A stretch of DNA of 64,000 nt from Rubritalea squalenifaciens DSM 18772 (GTDB lineage: Bacteria; Verrucomicrobiota; Verrucomicrobiia; Verrucomicrobiales; Akkermansiaceae), in NCBI RefSeq assembly GCF_900141815.1, contig NZ_FQYR01000002.1, forward strand, positions 783,091 to 847,090, read 5' to 3'. Within the stretch, counting starts at the first letter, position 1; each line of letters opens with the position of its first letter. Made by a program: the position numbers and the translations under genes. This document shows positions 8,015 to 16,818 of the stretch, piece by piece. A model generated the notes under the pieces. That model had not been told where the DNA came from. It did not search any database and worked only from the letters and a program-made list of their open reading frames with translations.

Positions 8015-10084
8015 ATGCAGGAAACTAAAAACTTATCACATCTGGCAACAGGCGCTTTTGCCGCAGCGGGGATTTTGGGTTGCGGGATGGGCTATGCAGA
8101 TGAACAGGTGGAGACTCTGGCTCCATCAGTGGTCTACAGTAAGTCGGACTACCTAATAGGAGAAGTTGATGCAGCAAGCTCTGGTGTGGCAGGGCGTGAT
8201 GAACTGAGTCGTCGCCCCATATTGAGGCGGGGAGAGCTCTTGGAGGTGGTGCCAGGTATGATTGTTACCCAGCACGCAGGCGGGGGGAAGGCGAACCAGT
8301 ATTTCGTGAGAGGTTTTAATTTGGACCATGGTACGGACTTTCACGTCGGGCTTGATGGAATGCCTGCCAACTACCGGACTCACGGTCATGGACAAGGCTA
8401 CGCGGATATCAATTTCATCGTTCCAGAATTTGTCGAAAGACTGGACTACGGCAAAGGCCCGTTTGATACGAGGTTTGGTGATCTCTCTACGGCTGGTCAT
8501 GCTGAGTATCAGCTCTACGATGTACTGCCAGAGGGGATGCTCTCACTAAGCTACGGCTCCTATGACTACTATCGCTTCCTCTATGGTGATAGTTGGGCCT
8601 TGGGTCGAGGGCATCTTTCGTTTGGTATGGAGTACAGCCATGAGAACGGACCATGGAAGAAAGGTGATGATTTTGACCGTTACAATATTTTTGCCCGCTA
8701 CCATGTAGGGGATGCAGACAATTATTGGAACAGCACCTTTCTGGCGTATCAGGGACAGTGGGATTCTTCGGACCAAATTCCACTCCGGGCCGTTGAGGGT
8801 GGCTTGCTTGATCGCTATGACGCAGTGGATCCCACAACAGGAGGGGAAAGCTCACGCTACAGTTTGTCCTCTCAGTGGCAAATGAGCGAGGGGGGGACGA
8901 AGACTCACCTGGACACTTGGGTGGGATACTATGACATGGAGCTTTTCTCTAACTTCACTTATAACCTGAATGACCCGGTTAGAGGGGATCAGTTCGAGCA
9001 GAGTGATTCACGCATCTTTGCAGGCTTCGACTTATGGCACGAATGGGAGCACGAAGTGTTTGGGCGTGAGGCGAGAACGCGTGTAGGGCTGCAATCTCGA
9101 AATGATTGGATCAATGATATCGGCTTACATCTGACCGAAGCACGAGACCGCTATGAGACGATCCGTAAGGATGATGTCTATGTAGGGAGCTTGGGAGTCT
9201 ATGTGGACCACGAGACGAGAATCAATGATTGGCTGAAGGTCGGAGGAGGTCTCCGGGGAGATGGGTTCCGTTTCAAGGTGGATAGTGATTTGGAGGCTAA
9301 CTCCGGAAGTGAAACGGATGGTATTGTCAGTCCCAAATTCAGAGTGGTCATGGGACCATGGAATGAAACTGAATTTTATTTTAATGCAGGACTCGGGTTC
9401 CACAGTAACGATGCCCGTGGCGTTACTATTGAAGTCGATCCAACCGACGGGGTGACACCTCTGGACCAAGTGGATCCTTTGGTTAGGACTAAGGGGCTGG
9501 AATGGGGTGTTCGCAGTAATGCTGTGGAAAATCTCACCACAACATTGGCCCTGTGGTATTTGGAAAGCGACAGTGAACTGGTGTATGTGGGCGACGCTGG
9601 CACGAGTGAAGCTGGTGATGGCTCAGAACGCTGGGGTGTTGAACTGGCTGCATACTGGCATGCGAATGATTGGATCCATCTGGATGGGGAATATTCCTGG
9701 AGTCATGCCCAGTTCGTGGGCGTGCCTTCGGGAATGAAGGATATTCCAAATGCAGTCGAGCATGCGGTGTCTGCGGGCATCACGCTAGGTAGAGAAGAAG
9801 GCTATTTCGGTAGTCTGCGCGCCCGTTATTTCACGCCACGCCCACTGGAGGAGTCAGGCTCTGTGAAGTCGGATGAAAGTTTTATCGTCAATGCCAGGGT
9901 AGGCTATAGGAAGGAAAATTGGGAGGTTTCCTTGGATGTTCTTAACGTTCTCGACCGGAATGATAACGACATCGAGTATTATTATGAGAGCAGGTTGCCG
10001 AGCGAAATGAATGGTGTGGAAGGAAAGCACATTCATCCAGCAGAGCCTCGTCAGGTTAGGCTCAATGTGGTGTACCGTTTCTAG
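8015..10084 (+). CDS. TonB-dependent outer-membrane receptor, probably for metal complexes
   Basis: The 689-residue protein has a signal peptide (about 1-28, ending GYA), a TonB-box-like stretch just after it (ETLAPSVVYSK), a plug domain (about 60-165: RRGELLEVVPGMIVTQH, YFVRGFNLDHGTDF, VERLDYGKGPF) and a 22-strand-type beta barrel ending in an aromatic residue (LNVVYRF), as outer-membrane proteins do. The plug carries a His-rich patch (NYRTHGHGQGY). TonB-dependent receptors import siderophores, cobalamin, nickel chelates or sugars using the proton motive force. The position after a CnrYXH-like module suggests Ni, Co or a related metal complex as substrate, which is inference. The gene ends in a terminator shared with the opposing mrp operon. 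Confidence 0.88.
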   Translation: MQETKNLSHLATGAFAAAGILGCGMGYADEQVETLAPSVVYSKSDYLIGEVDAASSGVAGRDELSRRPILRRGELLEVVPGMIVTQHAGGGKANQYFVRGFNLDHGTDFHVGLDGMPANYRTHGHGQGYADINFIVPEFVERLDYGKGPFDTRFGDLSTAGHAEYQLYDVLPEGMLSLSYGSYDYYRFLYGDSWALGRGHLSFGMEYSHENGPWKKGDDFDRYNIFARYHVGDADNYWNSTFLAYQGQWDSSDQIPLRAVEGGLLDRYDAVDPTTGGESSRYSLSSQWQMSEGGTKTHLDTWVGYYDMELFSNFTYNLNDPVRGDQFEQSDSRIFAGFDLWHEWEHEVFGREARTRVGLQSRNDWINDIGLHLTEARDRYETIRKDDVYVGSLGVYVDHETRINDWLKVGGGLRGDGFRFKVDSDLEANSGSETDGIVSPKFRVVMGPWNETEFYFNAGLGFHSNDARGVTIEVDPTDGVTPLDQVDPLVRTKGLEWGVRSNAVENLTTTLALWYLESDSELVYVGDAGTSEAGDGSERWGVELAAYWHANDWIHLDGEYSWSHAQFVGVPSGMKDIPNAVEHAVSAGITLGREEGYFGSLRARYFTPRPLEESGSVKSDESFIVNARVGYRKENWEVSLDVLNVLDRNDNDIEYYYESRLPSEMNGVEGKHIHPAEPRQVRLNVVYRF

Positions 10085-10116
10085 CAAACGATTCAGCTTT
10101 TCCCCTCGAATATAAA

Positions 10117-10164
10117 TCAGCAGGGTTCACGTGTTAGGGGTATTGTGAATCCTGCTGAATGTTT
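10117..10164. terminator. Bidirectional terminator between the receptor gene and mrpG
   Basis: A 14-bp stem with one G:T pair (arms 10117-10130 and 10145-10158) has a 14-base loop. On the plus strand it is followed by TGTTTTCGTTT, and the minus strand reads into TTTATA. The stop codon of mrpG (10134-10136) lies inside the loop, so the two convergent genes share one compact terminator. Confidence 0.75.
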
Positions 10165-10484
10165 TCGTTTTTCTGGGTATTCACCCCTTTGGTCCCTTTG
10201 AAGAGGTGGACCCGTCTGCGGATGCCGGCGCGGCCGATCATCTGGGCTGCAACGGGGGCGGTGAGATAAAAGAAGATGATGATCAGTGAGGACTGAATCA
10301 GACTACGCGGGTTGGGGTTCGCGATGATGAAGGCCAGTAGCATGGTTCCCAGCCCAAAGGCTCCCGCTTTGGTCGCGGCGTGCATACGGCAGAAGAGGTC
10401 CGGCATGCGCATGACGCCTATCGAAGCCAAGAGCCCGAACAGAGAGCCGAGGATGAGAATGGTGCTGACGATGATGGTAGTCAT
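10134..10484 (-). CDS. mrpG: Mrp-type Na+/H+ antiporter subunit G
   Basis: A 116-residue membrane protein with three hydrophobic segments (starting ILILGSLFGLLASIGVMRMPD) and the family signature RMPDLFCRMHAATKAGAFG. It is the smallest-type MnhG/MrpG subunit of the hetero-oligomeric cation/proton antiporter. It is the last gene of the operon and overlaps mrpF by 4 bases. The tail after residue 90 is charged and variable, as in other MrpG proteins. Confidence 0.9.
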   Translation of the reverse strand: MTTIIVSTILILGSLFGLLASIGVMRMPDLFCRMHAATKAGAFGLGTMLLAFIIANPNPRSLIQSSLIIIFFYLTAPVAAQMIGRAGIRRRVHLFKGTKGVNTQKNENIQQDSQYP

Positions 10485-10771
10485 AGCGGGGCGTTTTTGT
10501 TTTCCAGATAGCGGGCGAAAGCCACGGTGGCCAAAAAGCTGATGATGGCAATGGCCGTGGCGATATCAAGATAAGACATGAAGCCAGTCTCCATGGTGTG
10601 GATCACGCATTGGCCCATGATGAGGGCAGCGAGCAGGTCCAGGGCGACGACCCTGTCCATGACGGTGGGGCCCAGCCACATGCGCCAGGCTGTGAATAGC
10701 ATGGCGAGGGTGAGCATGGATTTGGAGAGTATGTAGACCCAGGAGGGTAATTCTATGGGATCAAAATACAT
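10481..10771 (-). CDS. mrpF: Mrp-type Na+/H+ antiporter subunit F
   Basis: With the ATG at 10771 the protein is 96 residues (MYFDPIELPSW), the normal MrpF length, with three membrane segments and the family motif GPTVMDRVVALDLLAAL. A longer frame to 10867 exists, but its extra N-terminus is antisense-like, overlaps mrpE and lacks family resemblance. The chosen start overlaps the mrpE stop region by 11 bases. It forms part of the membrane complex with MrpA-G. Confidence 0.88.
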   Translation of the reverse strand: MYFDPIELPSWVYILSKSMLTLAMLFTAWRMWLGPTVMDRVVALDLLAALIMGQCVIHTMETGFMSYLDIATAIAIISFLATVAFARYLENKNAPL

Positions 10772-11105
10772 GGCAAACCTTGGTGAAGTATTTTTCTTGG
10801 AGTTCTTTGGCAGTCGCTTTGGGGTTCTCGACGTACATGCTGTGGATCTGCAAGTAGTGTTGGTCATCGGTCACGTTGAGGCTGAGCGTGCCCGGTGTCA
10901 TGGAGATCATGTTTGCGGCGACGAGAAGTTGGCGCTCGGTGAGCTTGGAGACATCCACGCTGATGATGGCCGGTTTCATGTGGTGGGTCGGAGTCAGGAT
11001 CTCGTAGGCGATGTTTAGATTACTCTTGAGCACTTCCCATAGATAGAAAGTGAACAGCCTGATAAAGTGTCCTGACCAGATAATGATGGAGAGAGGGGAT
11101 TTCAT
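10761..11105 (-). CDS. mrpE: Mrp-type Na+/H+ antiporter subunit E
   Basis: A 114-residue MrpE/MnhE protein. One hydrophobic N-terminal region is followed by the family features HHMKPAIISVDV and MISMTPGTLSLNV. It is shorter than the roughly 160 residues of Bacillus MrpE because it has a reduced N-terminal membrane part; this short form is common outside Bacilli. It overlaps mrpD by 4 bases and mrpF by 11 bases, so translation is probably coupled. Confidence 0.88.
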   Translation of the reverse strand: MKSPLSIIIWSGHFIRLFTFYLWEVLKSNLNIAYEILTPTHHMKPAIISVDVSKLTERQLLVAANMISMTPGTLSLNVTDDQHYLQIHSMYVENPKATAKELQEKYFTKVCHVF

Positions 11106-12607
11106 AGTGACTGTTTGAGGACATGTTGAATGTAGAGATCTGGAGACAGCAGCTGCTTGCTGGCCAGCTCGGCGAGCTCGAAGAGCGGTTCACTATAGAG
11201 CCCGATGGCGAGGGTCATTAGGGAAAGTACCACACATGGTGCCACAAGCGAGGGCTCCAGGGGGAGGTTCGGCTGTTGCTCCATGGTGTGGGGTTTATCG
11301 GCATCGGGATGATTTTTCCAGAAGGCCTCCGCCCAGATCTTCGTCATAGAGAAGAGCGTGAAGATACCCACGAGCAGAGAGGTGATGACGAGGGCGTAGT
11401 AGCCTGAGTCCACGCCAGCCTGGATGACACCCAGTTTGGCCCAGAAGCCGGATAGCGGTGGGATGCCTCCGAGTGAGAAGGCGGGAATGAGGAAGATCAG
11501 CGAAATCCACGGAGCCATGCGGTAGAGTCCTCCTATCAGGTAGAGGTGAGAGCTGCCTGATTTTCTCATGATCAGACCGCTTATCAGGAAGAGGTTCGTT
11601 TTCACAATGATGTGGTGAAGGATGTAGAAGATAGCAGCGGTGACGGCTAGAGAGGTGCCGATGGCCAAGCCCATCACCATGTAGCCAATCTGACTGATGA
11701 TGTGGAAGGAGAGGATTTTGCGGATATCGAAATGCGAGGCCGCACCCAATACGCCCGTGACCATGGTGGCGGCTGCTAGCCAGAGAAGCAGGTCTTGGAC
11801 GACGTGAAACTGGCTGTGATAAAAAAGTGTGTAGGCACGGATTAGGGCGTAGACTCCTACCTTGGTGAGAAGTCCGGCAAAGACTGCGGATACGGAGACT
11901 CGGGGGGTGTGGTAGGATGCTGGTAGCCAGAAGAAGAAGGGGAACAGGCCAGCTTTGATACCGAAGGCGACGAGCAGAAGCATGGCACTACTGTTCACAA
12001 AGAAGGCATCATCGGTGACGGCCAGTTTCTGAGCGATGTGAGCCATGTTCAGCGTTCCTAACTTGCCGTACTGAAGTCCCAGTCCTGCGAGGAAGAGTAC
12101 GGAGGAAATGATGTTGATGACGAGGTATTTGACGCCCCCCTCCAGCTGGTCTTTGGAGCCACCCAGAGTGACGAGCACGAAAGATGCCAGGAGCATGACT
12201 TCAAACCACACGTAGAGATTAAAAAGGTCTCCAGTGATGAAGGCTCCGCTCACTCCCATGATGAGGAAATGAAAGAGGGCGAAGAAATGTTTTTTTACCA
12301 GTGGGTCGTTGATGTCTTTGATCGAGTAAACGGCGACCGCCAAAGTCACCACTCCCGTGATGCAGACCATGGAGGCACTGAAGACATCCGCGATCAGTGT
12401 GATTCCTATCGGTGCGTCCCAACTCCCTCCTTGGAAACTGATATAGCCTTCCCGGATGGTGGCGTTCAGCAGTAGGATCGAGTTAAGGAAGGTCAGTGAA
12501 GCCCCTACTACCGACGCAATTCTGGCGAGTCGAGGGCGTTGTCCTAGAATCAGGCAGAGAAGAGCTGATAGAAAAGGGAGCAGGATCGTATTGAGGAGCC
12601 AGATCAT
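11102..12607 (-). CDS. mrpD: Mrp-type Na+/H+ antiporter subunit D
   Basis: This 501-residue polytopic protein belongs to the NuoM/NuoN-like proton-channel family. Visible signatures include the conserved Glu in the LYVWFEVMLLASFVLV helix, the lysine helix near GIKAGLFPFFFWLPASYHTPR and the HHIIVKTNLFLISG segment. Together with MrpA it forms the ion-translocating core. Length is normal for the family (about 490-500). It abuts mrpC by a one-base overlap at 12607. Confidence 0.94.
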   Translation of the reverse strand: MIWLLNTILLPFLSALLCLILGQRPRLARIASVVGASLTFLNSILLLNATIREGYISFQGGSWDAPIGITLIADVFSASMVCITGVVTLAVAVYSIKDINDPLVKKHFFALFHFLIMGVSGAFITGDLFNLYVWFEVMLLASFVLVTLGGSKDQLEGGVKYLVINIISSVLFLAGLGLQYGKLGTLNMAHIAQKLAVTDDAFFVNSSAMLLLVAFGIKAGLFPFFFWLPASYHTPRVSVSAVFAGLLTKVGVYALIRAYTLFYHSQFHVVQDLLLWLAAATMVTGVLGAASHFDIRKILSFHIISQIGYMVMGLAIGTSLAVTAAIFYILHHIIVKTNLFLISGLIMRKSGSSHLYLIGGLYRMAPWISLIFLIPAFSLGGIPPLSGFWAKLGVIQAGVDSGYYALVITSLLVGIFTLFSMTKIWAEAFWKNHPDADKPHTMEQQPNLPLEPSLVAPCVVLSLMTLAIGLYSEPLFELAELASKQLLSPDLYIQHVLKQSL

Positions 12608-12957
12608 TAGAGTCTATCCGTGTGGTTGAAGTCATTCAGGTCTTCGCTACCTACAGCACGGTGGGCTTTCAGGAGGAGAGAGATGGTGAAGATGACCAGG
12701 CCAAAGCTGATCACGATGGCGGTGAGAACCAGTGCTTGGGAGAGTGGGTCCGCATGGATAGCGGGTGGCTCTTTTGTCTCAGGGTCCACAAAGGCTGGGG
12801 TGCTTGAGTTCAGTCCGGCAGATGAGAAGACAAGCAGGTTGACGGCCTGGCTGAGAAGCATGGTGCCGACGATGAGCTTCATGATACTTCGCCGCAGCAG
12901 GCAATAAAGGCCGGCCGCAAACAAGGCTCCGATAAGTATGGCGATAAAAATATTCAT
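12607..12957 (-). CDS. mrpC: Mrp-type Na+/H+ antiporter subunit C
   Basis: The 116-residue protein is homologous in fold to NuoK, with three membrane segments (GALFAAGLYCLL, IVGTMLLSQAVNLLVF and QALVLTAIVISFGLVIF). It belongs to the antiporter membrane complex. It overlaps mrpB by 4 bases on the upstream side. Confidence 0.92.
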   Translation of the reverse strand: MNIFIAILIGALFAAGLYCLLRRSIMKLIVGTMLLSQAVNLLVFSSAGLNSSTPAFVDPETKEPPAIHADPLSQALVLTAIVISFGLVIFTISLLLKAHRAVGSEDLNDFNHTDRL

Positions 12958-13379
12958 GAGTCAGATTCTGTAGCGAGTGCGATGGCGCATTTGAGTGTAA
13001 AGCCGATTACCGTGAAGTAGACACCGACATCAAACAGCAGTGGGGTGCCGAGTTTGACATCGCCTAACAGTGGTACGGTGAAAGTTGGTAGCCAGCGTGA
13101 GGTGAGGAATGAGTCACCATCGATCAAGGCGGGAAGGCCGCTAGCCATGGCCAACATGAGTCCCACACTCATCAGCACGGTGGGAGGTAGAGGGATGGTT
13201 TTCTTGGCGGCATCCCACTTGATAGCTAGTGAGCGTAGTAAGACGGCAGAAGCTGCGATGAGGCCGCCAATGAAGCCACCGCCTGGCATGTTGTGACCGC
13301 GGTAGAGCACGATCAGGGAGAGGCCGATCAGAAGAGGGGCCAGGTAGCGGGTGGATAGGCTGAGAATGGTAGAGTGCAT
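12954..13379 (-). CDS. mrpB: Mrp-type Na+/H+ antiporter subunit B
   Basis: A 141-residue MnhB-family protein. It has four hydrophobic segments and the signature GHNMPGGGFIGGL, with a final helix FDVGVYFTVIGFTLK. It lies 3 bases after mrpA. Length is normal. Confidence 0.93.
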   Translation of the reverse strand: MHSTILSLSTRYLAPLLIGLSLIVLYRGHNMPGGGFIGGLIAASAVLLRSLAIKWDAAKKTIPLPPTVLMSVGLMLAMASGLPALIDGDSFLTSRWLPTFTVPLLGDVKLGTPLLFDVGVYFTVIGFTLKCAIALATESDS

Positions 13380-13382
13380 GGC

Positions 13383-15680
13383 TTATTTTTCCCGTTTTCT
13401 AATGCCTGTATTGAGGATGGATGCCGCGCCTAATGAAGCGATGGCGAGAACGCAGATTTCTCCCCAGGTATCTAGGGCCCGGAAGTCTACCAGAATGACG
13501 TTGACGATGTTGCTGCCCTTGCCTTCCGGATAGGAAAGTCTGGAAATGGCGTCCGAGATGCCATGGCCCAGATTCAGAGAGTTGGACTTGAGCACTAAGA
13601 GTGTGATCATGGTGCCGAAGGCGATGGAGAGCGTGAGATCGTAGATCTTGCTGCGTGTGCTCGAGAGTGGTTTGTGGTCGGGCAGTTTGCGTACCACGGA
13701 GGCGAAGAGAACCACTGTCAGGGTCTCCACGAGAATCTGCGTAATGGCTAGGTCTGGAGCACTGTACTCCATGAAGAGGAAGGCTACGCCATAGCCGATC
13801 AGGCCAAGAGCTACCAAGGTGGTGAGTCGTGATCTAGAGTTCACGGCTACCAGAATGGCTCCTAACATCAGAATCGTGATGACAACTACTGGGATGTTCC
13901 AGGGTAGTGCTGAATTAAAAATGTTAGAGACCCCAAAGGTGATGAGCTTCTGGTAGATCAGGACAAAGGTGGAGAGAATGATGATAATGATGTAATGGCG
14001 GAGGAAGCCGGATTGCAGGCCAGTGGTAAGCTTGCTGGCAAACTTCAGGATCGCGTTGAGCGTGCCTTCATAGAGGCTGTCGAAGGACTGCGGCTTGATG
14101 ATGGCCAAGGCGGGGGTGACCTTATCTCTAAAGGCGTATAGCGTGATGCCTAGTCCTATCGAAATAGTGCTCAAGAGGAGGGGAAGGTTGAAGCCGCTCC
14201 AGAGGTGGATGCCGTCCTTATAGGCACTCGTGCTGAGCTGATCCGTGCTGGAAATGACCAGTTGGGAAACTGTGAATGGCAGGAGACCGGTGAGGATACC
14301 CAGGCAGGAGAGGATGAGTGGTCCCAGCAGCATGCTCGTGGAGCTTTCATGAATGTCTTCCTTGGGGGCTTGTGGTGTGCCCCAGAATGGTTTGTAGGCG
14401 GCTTTGAGTGCTAGCCCTACAATAAGCATACTGCTCACGATGATGGTGCTCAGCAGGATGATTTTATCCGGACTGTAGAGGGCTGCCTTGAGTGCATATT
14501 CCTTGCCGATGAACCCCAAGAAGGGAGGGAGTCCTGACATGGAGAGACCTGCCAACGCGGCGGCTAGGGCTGTGAGTGGCATGGCTTTTTTGAGCCCGCC
14601 CAGCACCTGGATGTCACGGGTGCCGGTGGAGTGGTCTACACAGCCAGCGATCATAAACAGGCTGGCTTTGTAGAATGCGTGGGCTAGGAGAACGAGGACG
14701 GCTGCCAGGATGGCTTTTGAGCCGCCGATGCCGATCAAGAAGGTGATCATGCCGAGGATGGCGAGGGTGCTGCCTGCCAGGATCTTTTTCAGGTCGTTTT
14801 GAACAAAGCCAAAGGCGCCGCCGAGGAAGAAGGTAATGCCACCTGAGATGAGTAGTGCGGTGGACCAGGCGGTGGTCATGCCGAGAATGGGAGTCATCAA
14901 GAAGAGCAGGAAGACGCCGGCTTTCACCATGGTGGCAGAATGCAGGTAGGCGCTGACGGGAGTGGGGGCCGCCATGGCATTCGGAAGCCAGAAGTGGAAG
15001 GGGAACTGGGCTGACTTGGTGAATGCCCCCAAGAGGACCAAGGTTAATATCGCCGGATAAAATGAGGAGCTCACCAGCTGCGGCTGGAACGCGGAGATCT
15101 CACTGAGATGCCAGACTCCTGTGACCGAGGCCATCATGATAAAGCCCAGTAGGAGACTGACGCCGCCCAGGCCTGTGACCAAGAGAGCCTGTAGTGCATT
15201 TCTCCGGGAGATCTTGTCGGCGTGATTGAAGCCAATCAGCAGATAGGAGCTCACGCTGGTGATTTCCCAGAAAATGAAGAAGACAATCATGTGGTCTGCC
15301 AGGCATACGCCCGCCATGGCGAACATGAACAGGTAGAGCAGGATCGCCATGCGTTTGGTGGGCGAGGGGCCATGCATGTAGCCATAGGCATAGAGCTGGA
15401 TGAAGCCTCCTATGCCTGTGACCAAGAGAGCGAGGACCAAGCGTATGCCCGAGAGATGCAGGGAAAAGTCTACATTGAGTAGAGGAACCCAAGGGACACG
15501 GTACTCCACTGGCTGGCCATCCAGTATGCCGGGAGCGGCCTTGAGGAGCAGAAAGAACGCAGCAAAGGCTGGCAGGCACATGAGCCAGCCAAATCGACTA
15601 CTGCTAAAACTCCCCAACGCCGGAATGATGAAGCAGGGGAGTAATAGGAGAAGCAGTATGCAGGGGAGTAGTTCTGGCAT
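13383..15680 (-). CDS. mrpA: Mrp-type Na+/H+ antiporter subunit A
   Basis: This 765-residue protein is the large subunit, near the normal 770-800. The N-terminal two-thirds is NuoL-like, with the Glu in FFIFWEITSVSSYLLIGF, a lysine-bearing helix near GAFTKSAQFPFHFWLPNAMAAPTPVSAYLHSATMVKAG-type sequence (15026-14916) and HAFYKASLFM. The C-terminal part has the MrpA-specific extra helices (EYSAPDLAITQILVETLTVVLF) followed by an MrpB-like tail (VNVILVDFRALDTWGEICVL). The complex exports Na+ in exchange for protons, giving salt and alkali tolerance. The gene starts 20 bases after the universal stress protein gene. Confidence 0.95.
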   Translation of the reverse strand: MPELLPCILLLLLLPCFIIPALGSFSSSRFGWLMCLPAFAAFFLLLKAAPGILDGQPVEYRVPWVPLLNVDFSLHLSGIRLVLALLVTGIGGFIQLYAYGYMHGPSPTKRMAILLYLFMFAMAGVCLADHMIVFFIFWEITSVSSYLLIGFNHADKISRRNALQALLVTGLGGVSLLLGFIMMASVTGVWHLSEISAFQPQLVSSSFYPAILTLVLLGAFTKSAQFPFHFWLPNAMAAPTPVSAYLHSATMVKAGVFLLFLMTPILGMTTAWSTALLISGGITFFLGGAFGFVQNDLKKILAGSTLAILGMITFLIGIGGSKAILAAVLVLLAHAFYKASLFMIAGCVDHSTGTRDIQVLGGLKKAMPLTALAAALAGLSMSGLPPFLGFIGKEYALKAALYSPDKIILLSTIIVSSMLIVGLALKAAYKPFWGTPQAPKEDIHESSTSMLLGPLILSCLGILTGLLPFTVSQLVISSTDQLSTSAYKDGIHLWSGFNLPLLLSTISIGLGITLYAFRDKVTPALAIIKPQSFDSLYEGTLNAILKFASKLTTGLQSGFLRHYIIIIILSTFVLIYQKLITFGVSNIFNSALPWNIPVVVITILMLGAILVAVNSRSRLTTLVALGLIGYGVAFLFMEYSAPDLAITQILVETLTVVLFASVVRKLPDHKPLSSTRSKIYDLTLSIAFGTMITLLVLKSNSLNLGHGISDAISRLSYPEGKGSNIVNVILVDFRALDTWGEICVLAIASLGAASILNTGIRKREK

Positions 15681-15700
15681 GCTTGTCAGCGTCTTGTCAT

Positions 15701-16591
15701 CTAGTCACCTAGGAGGACGTTGAGGAAGTTCTGTCCGGTGCCTCTCATCTTTGCAGCGAGAACAGGGACATTGGCTTCCTTAAGAAGGTTTTCTGCCACA
15801 CTGCCAAGCAGCCAGGATGTGAGTGCGTTTTTGCCGCGGCAGCTGACGATGATCATGTCTGCGCCCAGTTCAGTGGTGGCAGCCTGAAGAGCATCGTAGA
15901 CATAGCGGTTGTTGTAATTGTGCATATTCACCTTCACGCCTTGCAGGTCTACGTCGTTGATGAATTCCTCGTGGCGCTCACGGGCAAAGTCCGCGGCGAT
16001 CTCCAGTTGGGTGGATTCCGGGATCGTGAGCTTGTGGGATTGCCGGCCCAGATTGTAGACGTGCACGCTCTCGATCTCCTTCAGGCCACGGCTTTGTGCT
16101 ACTTGCACGGCGATCTCCAGCGCCTCTTTAGCGTACTTGGAAAAATCGGTCGTCACCATGAGCTTGGTAAGCTTCGGCGGGCATTCCACTGGCACAGACA
16201 TGACTGAGCAGGGAGCCTGACGGGCGAGCCTCACTGGCATGGAAGAACCAAAAGAGTCTTTTCCGATAACAATTAGATCAGAGTCTTGTTCAGAGATGGC
16301 TTCCAGCAGGGAGGTGAGTTCACCTTTTCCTGTAACGACATCAAAGCGGAAATTAATCTCTTCACTGGAGCCGCAGTTCTCTGCGACGAGTTTTTTGATT
16401 TCTTCTAACAGTTCGTTGGTGAATGAATCATCACCTCGCAGAGATTCCGGCATGTCATGGTTATCATACGGGTGGATGAAGAGGATGTCGTCGGCATCAG
16501 TGTATCGGGCAATGCGGCATGCCCAAGCGATGGCTCCTGCGTCTTTATCCTGAAGGCCGATGGGAACGATGATTTTTTTGTAGTCTTGCAT
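15701..16591 (-). CDS. Tandem universal stress protein (UspA domains), first gene of the mrp operon
   Basis: With the ATG at 16591 (MQDYKKIIVPIGLQ) the protein is 296 residues and holds two UspA domains, about 1-140 and 145-290. The second ends with IIVSCRGKNALTSWLLGSVAENLLKEANVPVL, close to the nucleotide-binding G-2x-G-9x-G(S/T) pattern. The first has VIGKDSFGSSMPVRLARQAPCSVM. Usp proteins bind ATP or respond to stress and ion signals. Its place 20 bases upstream of mrpA suggests a role in controlling or supporting the antiporter (inference). An in-frame start at 16660 would add 23 poorly supported residues. Confidence 0.85.
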   Translation of the reverse strand: MQDYKKIIVPIGLQDKDAGAIAWACRIARYTDADDILFIHPYDNHDMPESLRGDDSFTNELLEEIKKLVAENCGSSEEINFRFDVVTGKGELTSLLEAISEQDSDLIVIGKDSFGSSMPVRLARQAPCSVMSVPVECPPKLTKLMVTTDFSKYAKEALEIAVQVAQSRGLKEIESVHVYNLGRQSHKLTIPESTQLEIAADFARERHEEFINDVDLQGVKVNMHNYNNRYVYDALQAATTELGADMIIVSCRGKNALTSWLLGSVAENLLKEANVPVLAAKMRGTGQNFLNVLLGD

Positions 16592-16732
16592 CTGTGAGTA
16601 ATCTCTGAGGTTGAAACGACACGCATGACACGCAGACTGATACGTCCTGAATGCGCGCACACATAATCAGGGTATTTATAGCCGATAAAAGCGGTTAGGT
16701 ACAAATGATAATTGCAATTTTTATGCAAAATA

Positions 16733-16755
16733 AGCCGAGTTTTTGAGGCTCGGCT
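16733..16755. repeat. Hairpin upstream of the usp-mrp operon and after the RND operon
   Basis: AGCCGAG (16733-16739) and CTCGGCT (16749-16755) pair around a 9-base loop. Reading plus, AACTTTTTGC follows; reading minus, TATTTTGC follows. It lies between the efflux terminator and the usp start. It could be an extra terminator or part of the usp leader. Confidence 0.45.
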
Positions 16756-16775
16756 AACTTTTTGCTAGGAAACAA

Positions 16776-16801
16776 AAAAGCGGGGAATATTCCCCGCTTT
16801 T
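16776..16801. terminator. Rho-independent terminator of the RND efflux operon
   Basis: A fully self-complementary 26-base sequence (AAAAGCGGGGA and its complement around ATAT) begins 18 bases after the RND gene stop. On the minus strand the stem is followed by a run of T, fitting a terminator for the tetR-OMF-adaptor-RND operon. It also works on the plus strand. Confidence 0.85.
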
Positions 16802-16818
16802 GTGAATCTAATGGTGTT

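Noticed and set aside
7929-8156. A 75-codon frame between the sigma gene and the receptor
   Set aside because: It overlaps the sigma 3' end and the receptor signal peptide in another frame; the receptor frame is the coding one.
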